A DNA stretch of 5,903 nt from Clostridiales bacterium (GTDB lineage: Bacteria > Bacillota > Clostridia > Peptostreptococcales > Anaerovoracaceae): the NCBI GenBank assembly GCA_003542355.1, contig DPKU01000184.1, positions 1 through 5,903 of the forward strand. The letters run 5' to 3'. Position numbers and translations under genes: made by a program. The notes beneath the pieces are model-generated. The model did not search any database and was not told the DNA's origin. It was given only the letters and a program-made list of their open reading frames with translations. Positions 1 through 5,055 of this stretch are shown here, piece after piece. Position 1 is the first letter of the stretch, and each line of letters begins with the position of its first letter.

Positions 1-296
1 ACGCCTTCATCATTCTCGACGAGGCGCAGAACACCGCGTCGGAACAGATGAAGATGTTCCTGACCCGGATGGGCTTTGGTTCAAAGGTGATCGTTACCGG
101 TGACATTACGCAAATCGATCTTCCCCGGGGCCGTCGTTCCGGCCTGATCGATGCCATGAATGTACTTAAGGATGTAGAAGGAATCGCCTTCTCCATGCTG
201 ACGGACAGCGATGTGGTACGGCATCCGCTGGTCCGGCGGATCGTCAACGCGTACGACCGTTATCTGAAAAAACACCCGGAATGGAACGAGGAATAG
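1..296 (+). CDS. phoH: PhoH family ATPase, C-terminal part (5' end outside the window)
   Basis: This is a partial gene whose reading frame is already open at base 3 and runs 97 codons to a TAG at 294-296. The first visible residues, AFIILDEAQNT, are the Walker B region typical of PhoH proteins. They are followed by VTGDITQIDLPRG (sensor-like motif) and by SDVVRHPLVRRIV near the C terminus, all hallmark PhoH segments. The Walker A half lies upstream and cannot be checked. PhoH proteins are cytoplasmic P-loop ATPases related to the helicase-like fold. Their cellular role is poorly settled, but an RNA-related role is often inferred because the gene neighbours ybeY, as it does here. The ybeY start is one base after the stop, so the two are probably translated together. 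The family assignment is secure; the precise biochemical function is not known. Confidence 0.93.
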   Translation, partial: AFIILDEAQNTASEQMKMFLTRMGFGSKVIVTGDITQIDLPRGRRSGLIDAMNVLKDVEGIAFSMLTDSDVVRHPLVRRIVNAYDRYLKKHPEWNEE

Positions 297-297
297 C

Positions 298-777
298 ATG
301 TTCATTTACTTTGATACCGATTCGGCGCCTGCGCCGGAAATCGCAGACCGTATGCAGCAAGCTGCTGTGTTGTGCGCCCGGGAGGAAGACCTGGATCCTG
401 TCAGATTGTCGCTGAGCGTCACCTTTGTGGATGCTGAGGAAATTCGCCGCCTGAACCGGGAATACCGGCGGGTGGACGAGGTGACTGATGTCCTTTCTTT
501 CCCCCAGTTTGACGATATCTCCAATTTGCCCGACAGCGAAGAGATCAATTTGGGCGATGTCGTGATCTGCCAGGATGTAGCCGAGCTGCAAGCTCTGGAA
601 TATGGGCATTCTCTTCAGCGGGAGCTTATTTATCTATTCACTCACAGCATATTCCACTTGCTGGGCTACGATCATTTGCAGGAAGAAGAGAAACAGAAGA
701 TGCGGGCGAAAGAAGAAGCGGTCCTGGCGAAAATGGATCTTTCCCGCGATGATACAGGAGGCGATATCCTTGGATGA
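298..777 (+). CDS. ybeY: Endoribonuclease / rRNA maturation factor YbeY
   Basis: This 159-residue protein has the usual length for YbeY, a cytoplasmic metal-dependent factor for 16S rRNA 3'-end maturation and ribosome quality control. The zinc-binding signature HxxxHxxxxxH is intact as HSIFHLLGYDH (His116, His120, His126). The upstream conserved block NREYRRVDEVTDVLSFP (residues 53-69) contains the family's conserved arginine (Arg57) and the TDVLSFP strand, and LGDVVI follows at 85-90. The ATG at 298 has a GAGGA ribosome binding site at 288-292 with 5-base spacing, inside the end of phoH. The last 8 bases overlap cdd. The common Firmicutes neighbours pgpH (before) and dgkA (after) are absent. 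The start and family are well supported; ribonuclease activity in vivo is known from the family and not shown here. Confidence 0.96.
   Translation: MFIYFDTDSAPAPEIADRMQQAAVLCAREEDLDPVRLSLSVTFVDAEEIRRLNREYRRVDEVTDVLSFPQFDDISNLPDSEEINLGDVVICQDVAELQALEYGHSLQRELIYLFTHSIFHLLGYDHLQEEEKQKMRAKEEAVLAKMDLSRDDTGGDILG
756..761 (+). promoter_or_regulatory. Ribosome binding site that fixes the TTG start of cdd
   Basis: AGGAGG, a perfect anti-16S match, ends 8 bases before the TTG at 770. The only nearby in-frame ATG (749) lies upstream of this site and has no purine-rich sequence in front of it. The site therefore argues for TTG initiation within the end of ybeY. Confidence 0.8.
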
Positions 778-1147
778 CAAATCGTTGTTCCTGCTGGCAG
801 AAGATGCGCTGCAGAACGCTTACGCACCCTATTCCGATTTTCTGGTCGGCGCAGCGCTGCTGACGAAAAGCGGGGAAGTCTATACCGGCGTCAACGTGGA
901 AAATTCCTCTTTCGGCGCCACCATATGCGCAGAGCGGACCGCTTTTGTGAAAGCGATCTCAGAGGGTCATCGGGACTTCGAGACCATCGCCATCGCCAGC
1001 AGCGGCGGCAAAGCTTGGCCCTGCGGGATCTGCCGTCAGTTTATGTACGAATTCGGGGATGAACTGACCGTGGTCACCGGGCCGGACAAAGACCACCTGG
1101 AAAAGCATGATATCAAAGAACTGTTGTTGGAGGGTTTCCGATTATGA
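770..1147 (+). CDS. cdd: Cytidine deaminase (short, zinc-dependent, homotetramer type)
   Basis: Cytidine deaminase converts cytidine and deoxycytidine to uridine and deoxyuridine in cytoplasmic pyrimidine salvage. The catalytic motif CAE (Cys53, Glu55, within TICAERTAF) and the second zinc motif PCGIC (Cys85, Cys88) are both present. This gives the three-cysteine zinc site of the small tetrameric class. Residues 17-27 (AYAPYSDFLVG) and NVENSSFG are the usual substrate-side segments. A TTG start at 770 is chosen because AGGAGG sits 8 bases upstream and gives 125 residues, close to the family norm. Starting at the ATG at 749 would add seven residues without a ribosome binding site. The gene overlaps the ybeY end by 8 bases, and its own TGA overlaps the era ATG (ATGA), which suggests coupled translation along an operon. 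Confidence 0.95.
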   Translation: MDDKSLFLLAEDALQNAYAPYSDFLVGAALLTKSGEVYTGVNVENSSFGATICAERTAFVKAISEGHRDFETIAIASSGGKAWPCGICRQFMYEFGDELTVVTGPDKDHLEKHDIKELLLEGFRL

Positions 1148-2046
1148 AAACCGGATTTATAGGGATCGTGGGAAGACCGAACGTGGGAAAATCCACGCTT
1201 CTCAACGCCATATTGGGCGAGAAGATCGCCATTACTACCGATAAGCCGCAGACGACCCGAAATACGATCCGTGGGATCTTTACCCGGGACGAAGGGGATA
1301 ACGAAGAGGCAGGCTGTCAGATGATCTTTATCGATACGCCAGGCATCCATAAGCCGAAAAACAAACTGGGCAGCTTCATGACGGAGGCTGCGACCAATAC
1401 GCTTCGAGAAGTAGACGTAATACTGTTTCTTGTCGACGATGAGTATGCAGGCTCCGGGTCGGGCGATGACTACATATTGGAACTGCTGAAGCAGAACAGC
1501 ACCCATAAGATCCTGGTGATCAACAAGATCGACAAGATGGGACCGGAAGCTTTCCGGCGAACCTACGAAACGTACGAGGCGATGAATATTTTCGACGCCA
1601 TCATCGGCACCCAGGCCAAACTGGGCCACAACGTGGACGTCCTCCTGGAGGCCATCGAGGATATGCTGGTGGAAGGACCGATGTATTTCCCTGCAGATAT
1701 GATCACGGATTATCCGGAGCGGTTCCTTGTAAGCGAGATCATTCGCGAAAAAGTGCTGATGTACCTGAACGACGAGGTCCCTCACGGCGTGGCCATTGAG
1801 ATCGAGATGTACGAGGAAAAGCCGCAAATCACCAACATCGGTGCCGTCATCTTCTGCGAAAAGAAGTCCCACAAAGGGATCTTGATCGGAAAAGAAGGAA
1901 AGAAACTCAAAGGGATCGGAAAGAGCGCGCGCCTGGAGCTCGAAGGACTTCTGGGTACGAAGGTCTATCTGGAATTGTGGGTCAAGGTTCGGGAAAACTG
2001 GCGCGACAGCCAAACAGATCTCAGCAATTTCGGATACAAAGGATAG
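1144..2046 (+). CDS. era: GTPase Era, ribosome assembly factor
   Basis: Era is a GTPase with a C-terminal KH domain that binds the 3' end of 16S rRNA and assists 30S subunit assembly. The 300 residues match the family length. Visible G motifs are G1 GRPNVGKST (10-18), G2 region DKPQTTRNTIRG (33-44), G3 DTPG (64-67) and G4 NKID (127-130). The G5 position reads TQAKLGHNV (156-164), with Gln where SA is usual. The KH domain follows DYPERFLVSEIIREKV (189-204) and contains GKEG (249-252) as its GxxG loop, then VYLELWVKVRENWR. About seven extra acidic residues lie between G2 and G3 (around 49-57). The ATG is overlapped by the cdd stop and has GGAGGG at 1129-1134. Function by homology is very likely. 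Confidence 0.97.
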   Translation: MKTGFIGIVGRPNVGKSTLLNAILGEKIAITTDKPQTTRNTIRGIFTRDEGDNEEAGCQMIFIDTPGIHKPKNKLGSFMTEAATNTLREVDVILFLVDDEYAGSGSGDDYILELLKQNSTHKILVINKIDKMGPEAFRRTYETYEAMNIFDAIIGTQAKLGHNVDVLLEAIEDMLVEGPMYFPADMITDYPERFLVSEIIREKVLMYLNDEVPHGVAIEIEMYEEKPQITNIGAVIFCEKKSHKGILIGKEGKKLKGIGKSARLELEGLLGTKVYLELWVKVRENWRDSQTDLSNFGYKG

Positions 2047-2048
2047 CG

Positions 2049-2789
2049 ATGTACACGGAAACCCCGGCTGTGGTGATGCGGCAGATCAAAACGGTAAATG
2101 GCCGGCGCATGATCGTGCTGTTTTCCAGAAAATACGGAAAGATCAGTGCCGGCACATCCATCAGCGAATCCGGAAAAAACAAGTCGGCCCTGGCGCTTCG
2201 GCCGTATACCTATGGCCGTTACGAACTGTCGAAAGTGAAGGACAATTTCTATATCAACGGCGCAGAGGTCCTTCGCAGTTATTACCGGATCGGAGAAGAT
2301 GTAGATAAATATCTCCAAGCCTCCTACGTGCTGGAATTTACAGATAAACTGCTGCCCGAAGGAGAACCGGCGGAAGCGCTGTTCGATCTTCTTACGGAAT
2401 TCCTGTCGATGATGGAGGAACGGAAGCAAGCCTACGGAACACTGGTGCTGGGTTATTTGTGTCAGGCGATCGCATGGTCTGGCAGTGCGCCCGATCTGGG
2501 CGTCTGCTCCGGATGCAAGGACGCGGAAGTGAAGTATTTTTCCGTGAAGGACGGCGGACTGCTGTGCGAGGATTGCGCCGGAAAAGCAGTACAGGATCGA
2601 AGATTGATATTTCCGGTGACAGTGGATATAATCGACGTATTCAACTATTTGCTGGAGAGTCCGCTCAAGAGCCTTCATGCGTTGGCGCTGCGGGAAGATT
2701 TAGAGAAAAAAGTCAGAAATATCCTCAGAAGCTATATTGCGTATCACCTGGGGATCGAGGAATTAAAGAGCGAGTCACTGATCGTTTAG
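2049..2789 (+). CDS. recO: DNA repair protein RecO
   Basis: RecO is the recombination mediator that, with RecR and RecF, loads RecA onto SSB-coated single-stranded DNA and anneals strands. The predicted 246 residues fit the family. The N-terminal OB-fold part (about 1-80) carries the typical VLFSRKYGKISA segment (23-34). The helical middle contains YVLEFTDKLLPEGEPAEALFDLL-like sequence (about 93-115), as in Clostridia. A zinc-finger-like CxxC pair is intact (Cys153/Cys156 and Cys173/Cys176). The frame is open upstream into era, but the ATG at 2049 is chosen because it lies 2 bases after the era stop, has AAAGGA at 2038-2043, and yields a normal N terminus. Sequence conservation in RecO is low, but the cysteines plus the position after era make this firm. 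A possible promoter for the next gene lies inside its 3' end. Confidence 0.93.
   Translation: MYTETPAVVMRQIKTVNGRRMIVLFSRKYGKISAGTSISESGKNKSALALRPYTYGRYELSKVKDNFYINGAEVLRSYYRIGEDVDKYLQASYVLEFTDKLLPEGEPAEALFDLLTEFLSMMEERKQAYGTLVLGYLCQAIAWSGSAPDLGVCSGCKDAEVKYFSVKDGGLLCEDCAGKAVQDRRLIFPVTVDIIDVFNYLLESPLKSLHALALREDLEKKVRNILRSYIAYHLGIEELKSESLIV
2604..2632 (+). promoter_or_regulatory. Candidate sigma-A promoter inside recO, reading toward the DUF4342 gene
   Basis: TTGATA (2604-2609) and a perfect TATAAT (2627-2632) are separated by exactly 17 bases, which is 11 of 12 consensus positions at optimal spacing. Transcription would start near 2639, giving a leader of roughly 185 bases before the ATG at 2826. 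It lies in recO coding sequence, so chance cannot be excluded. Confidence 0.5.
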
Positions 2790-2825
2790 CATGTTGTAAG
2801 GACATTGGAAAGAAAGGGGATTATG

Positions 2826-3599
2826 ATGGAAATTTCACTGGAAAAAATCGAGCTGGTCAAAGACCGGACCGGCGTAGGGTACAAAGAAGCCAAAGAAGCT
2901 CTTGAGAAAACGGAGGGCAATGTAGTCGATGCGATCATTCTGATCGAGGAAAATATCGACGAAGCAGGAAAGAGTAAAATGGGTGCGCAAGGGGCTGACA
3001 TGATCGATGCGATCAAAGAAGCGATCCGGAAAGGAAACGTCAGCAAGATCACCATCAAGAAAAAGGATGGAGAAGTCCTGTTGAATCTTCCCGTAAGCAT
3101 TGGCATCATAGGGACCGTGCTGTTCCCATGGGCGGCAGTGGGCGCTACCATCGCGGCCTTCGGCACAAAATGTACCATTGAATTGATAAAGGATGACGGC
3201 GAGGTCGTCAACATCTCCGACAAGGCTTCCGACACGTTTGACACGGTCGTGAGCAAAGGCAGCGTGATCGTTGACGAAATGAAGGACAAGAGCGAAGATT
3301 TCGTGGACGTGGCCAAGGAAAAGGGCCAGGTCGCCTGGACTGCCGCAAAGGAAAAGGGTGCAGACGTCGTGGAGTCCGTAAAGGACAAGGCGGCGGAGCA
3401 TAAGAGAAAAGCAGCCCGCCAGGAAGATCTGGACGGTTTCTGCGACTTTGATCTGAGCGATGTGGAGGATGTGGTGGAAACCGTAGCCGAAAACGTAGAA
3501 GATAAGGCGGAAGCAGTGGCAAAAGCCGCAGAAAAAAAAGCGGAGGCCGCAGCAGACAAGCTGGAAGAAGTGATTGAAAGCGTAACGGACAAAAAATAA
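2826..3599 (+). CDS. DUF4342 domain protein with long lysine/glutamate-rich helical tail
   Basis: This protein has no established function. Residues 1-42 (LEKIELVKDRTGVGYKEAKEAL...) form a UBA-like, EF-Ts-N-like three-helix domain. Residues about 57-122 match the rest of the DUF4342 pattern: an amphipathic stretch (AIKEAIRKGNVSKITIKKK), then LLNLPVSIGIIG, a hydrophobic segment to about residue 113 split by Pro101, then TKCTIEL. The remaining 135 residues are charged, low in complexity and predicted helical. They include four 11-residue repeats (150-193), an acidic linker (200-216) and a Glu/Lys/Ala-rich end. No signal peptide is seen. The ATG at 2826 (257 residues) is chosen over the ATG at 2823 and the TTG at 2805 because AGGGGA at 2815-2820 is then 5 bases away; 2823 remains possible. 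It sits between recO and glyS. A membrane- or envelope-associated role is inference only. Confidence 0.85.
   Translation: MEISLEKIELVKDRTGVGYKEAKEALEKTEGNVVDAIILIEENIDEAGKSKMGAQGADMIDAIKEAIRKGNVSKITIKKKDGEVLLNLPVSIGIIGTVLFPWAAVGATIAAFGTKCTIELIKDDGEVVNISDKASDTFDTVVSKGSVIVDEMKDKSEDFVDVAKEKGQVAWTAAKEKGADVVESVKDKAAEHKRKAARQEDLDGFCDFDLSDVEDVVETVAENVEDKAEAVAKAAEKKAEAAADKLEEVIESVTDKK
3273..3404 (+). repeat. Four tandem 11-residue (33-base) repeats in the DUF4342 protein tail
   Basis: Residues 150-193 align as four consecutive 11-mers with K-[DE]-K-[SGA] at fixed positions: EMKDKSEDFV, VAKEKGQVAW, AAKEKGADVV and SVKDKAAEHK, with lysines at 153, 164, 175 and 186. At DNA level AAGGAAAAGGG recurs at 3315-3325 and 3348-3358, exactly 33 bases apart. 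Other units are diverged, so the periodicity is kept at protein level. Such 11-mer helices occur in LEA group 3 proteins, apolipoproteins and synucleins. Confidence 0.75.
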
Positions 3600-3602
3600 A
3601 AT
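3574..3602 (+). promoter_or_regulatory. Candidate sigma-A promoter directly upstream of glyS
   Basis: TTGAAA (3574-3579) and TAAAAT (3597-3602) are separated by 17 bases, with one mismatch to consensus in each box. The -10 box overlaps the TAA stop of the DUF4342 gene. Initiation near 3609 would give a leader of about 20 bases that still contains the glyS ribosome binding site at 3613-3617. The AT-rich setting raises the chance of a random match. Confidence 0.5.
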
Positions 3603-3628
3603 TTAAAAAAATAGGAGATCGCATACAT

Positions 3629-5032
3629 ATGAAACAAGAATTCTCGATGGAAACCATTGTCGCACTGGCAAAAGGGAGGGGCTTTGTCTATCCCGGCTCA
3701 GAAATATACGGAGGATTGGCAAACTCCTGGGATTACGGTCCCGTCGGCGTGGAGTTGAAAAACAACATCAAAAGGGCCTGGTGGAAAAAATTTGTACAGG
3801 AATCTGAATATAATGTGGGTTTGGATGCAGCCATTCTGATGAACCCGCAAACCTGGGTGGCTTCCGGCCACGTAGGCGGGTTTTCGGACCCGCTGATCGA
3901 TTGCAAGGCGTGCAAGGCCAGATTTCGAGCAGACAAGCTGGTGGAGGATCACGCAAGGACCGCTGGTGCGGCAATCGAAGGGCTGGACGGATGGAGCCAT
4001 CCCCAGTTGGAAGAATATATCCAGGAGCATGGGATCTCCTGTCCGGAGTGCGGAAAATCTGATTTTACGGGAATTCGTCAATTCAATTTGATGTTCAAGA
4101 CTTTCCAGGGTGTCACAGAGGACTCAAAAGCAGAGCTTTATCTGCGTCCCGAGACAGCCCAGGGCATATTTGTGAATTTTAAAAATGTGCAGCGTACAAC
4201 GCGCAAAAAGGTTCCTTTCGGGATCGCCCAGATCGGAAAATCCTTCCGCAACGAGATCACCCCGGGCAATTTCATTTTCCGCATCCGGGAATTTGAGCAA
4301 ATGGAACTGGAGTTCTTCTGTGAACCGGGGACCGATTTGGAATGGTTCAAATATTGGAAGGATTTCTGCTATCAGTTCCTGATGGATCTGGGCATGAAGC
4401 CCGAGCTTCTGCGCTTGCGGGACCATACAAAGGAAGAATTGTCCCACTACAGCAATGCCACCACGGATTTCGAATTCATGTTCCCCTTCGGATGGGGCGA
4501 ACTCTGGGGCGTCGCTGACCGGACCGATTTCGATCTGAAGCAGCACCAGGAGCACTCCGGTCAGAACATGGAGTATACCGATCCTGTTACAAACGAAAAG
4601 TACATCCCCTACTGCATCGAGCCATCCCTGGGCGCTGACCGGGTGACACTGGCGTTCCTGTGCAATGCGTATCACGAGGAGACCGTGGCGGATGTAAACG
4701 GCAAGGAAGATACCCGCGTGGTGATGAAATTCCATCCGGCGCTGGCGCCATTCAAGGCGGCCGTATTGCCGCTCACGAAGAAGCAGGCCGACCAGGCAGC
4801 AGAGCTTCGGGCAGAGCTCGCTAAACACTTCGCTGTCGATTTCGATATTCCCGGAAGCATCGGCAAGCGTTACCGTCGTCAGGATGAGATCGGAACCCCG
4901 TTCTGCATCACAGTGGACTTCGATACCGAAGAAGACGGCAGTGCGACGATACGGGATCGGGATACGATGGAACAGATCCGCCTGCCTTTGGATAAAATCA
5001 AAGACTACATCCTGGCGCAGACACAGTTTTAG
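3629..5032 (+). CDS. glyQS: Glycyl-tRNA synthetase, single-chain homodimeric type
   Basis: This is the class II aminoacyl-tRNA synthetase that attaches glycine to tRNA-Gly. At 467 residues it is the one-polypeptide homodimeric form, not the two-gene alpha/beta form. Visible parts in order: GFVYPGSEIYGGLANSWDYGP (18-38, class II motif 1 region), a CxxC pair (Cys92/Cys95) and CPEC (Cys138/Cys141) that can form a zinc site, QFNLMFKT (151-158), LRPETAQGIF (172-181), motif 2 FRNEITPGNFIFRIREFEQ (206-224), WGVADRTDFDL, and motif 3 GADR (335-338). The C-terminal anticodon-binding domain spans about 374-467. AGGAG at 3613-3617 is 11 bases before the ATG. No T-box leader fits in the 29-base gap. Often annotated glyS. 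Confidence 0.97.
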   Translation: MKQEFSMETIVALAKGRGFVYPGSEIYGGLANSWDYGPVGVELKNNIKRAWWKKFVQESEYNVGLDAAILMNPQTWVASGHVGGFSDPLIDCKACKARFRADKLVEDHARTAGAAIEGLDGWSHPQLEEYIQEHGISCPECGKSDFTGIRQFNLMFKTFQGVTEDSKAELYLRPETAQGIFVNFKNVQRTTRKKVPFGIAQIGKSFRNEITPGNFIFRIREFEQMELEFFCEPGTDLEWFKYWKDFCYQFLMDLGMKPELLRLRDHTKEELSHYSNATTDFEFMFPFGWGELWGVADRTDFDLKQHQEHSGQNMEYTDPVTNEKYIPYCIEPSLGADRVTLAFLCNAYHEETVADVNGKEDTRVVMKFHPALAPFKAAVLPLTKKQADQAAELRAELAKHFAVDFDIPGSIGKRYRRQDEIGTPFCITVDFDTEEDGSATIRDRDTMEQIRLPLDKIKDYILAQTQF

Positions 5033-5055
5033 AAGAAGAAAAGGAGAAAGATACT

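Noticed and set aside
602..769. Upstream extension of cdd to an ATG at 602 inside ybeY
   Set aside because: The extra 56 residues are arginine-rich out-of-frame ybeY sequence. Cytidine deaminase homology begins right after the TTG at 770, which has a perfect ribosome binding site.
1036..2013. Long open frame (325 codons) on the minus strand opposite era
   Set aside because: The plus strand encodes a complete Era with all family motifs. The minus-strand translation shows no recognisable motif and no ribosome binding site was seen, so it is a by-product of era codon bias.
1977..2048. Upstream extension of recO to an earlier start inside era
   Set aside because: It would overlap era by 70 bases and add 24 residues unlike any RecO N terminus. 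The ATG at 2049 has a ribosome binding site and gives the normal length.
2790..2825. Possible terminator or mini-ORF (ATGTTGTAA at 2791) between recO and the DUF4342 gene
   Set aside because: No stem-loop with a T-run is present. The two-codon frame has no ribosome binding site and is likely chance.
2459..2905. Plus-strand open frame of 148 codons across the recO/DUF4342 junction
   Set aside because: It is out of frame with two well-supported genes, and its translation is Arg/Gly-rich with no recognisable motif.
2786..3637. Long Ser/Ala/Phe-rich open frame (283 codons) on the minus strand opposite the DUF4342 gene
   Set aside because: Its low-complexity composition is the complement of Glu/Lys/Ala-rich codons on the plus strand. 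The plus strand has a good ribosome binding site and a recognisable domain, and the minus-strand frame has neither.
3809..3814. TATAAT within glyQS
   Set aside because: The sequence 17 bases upstream is AAAAAT, with no -35 similarity. It encodes conserved glyQS residues (EYNV).
4993..4998. TAAAAT near the end of glyQS as a possible ppdK promoter
   Set aside because: No -35 box at 16-18 base spacing (GGAACA, GAACAG or AACAGA only).
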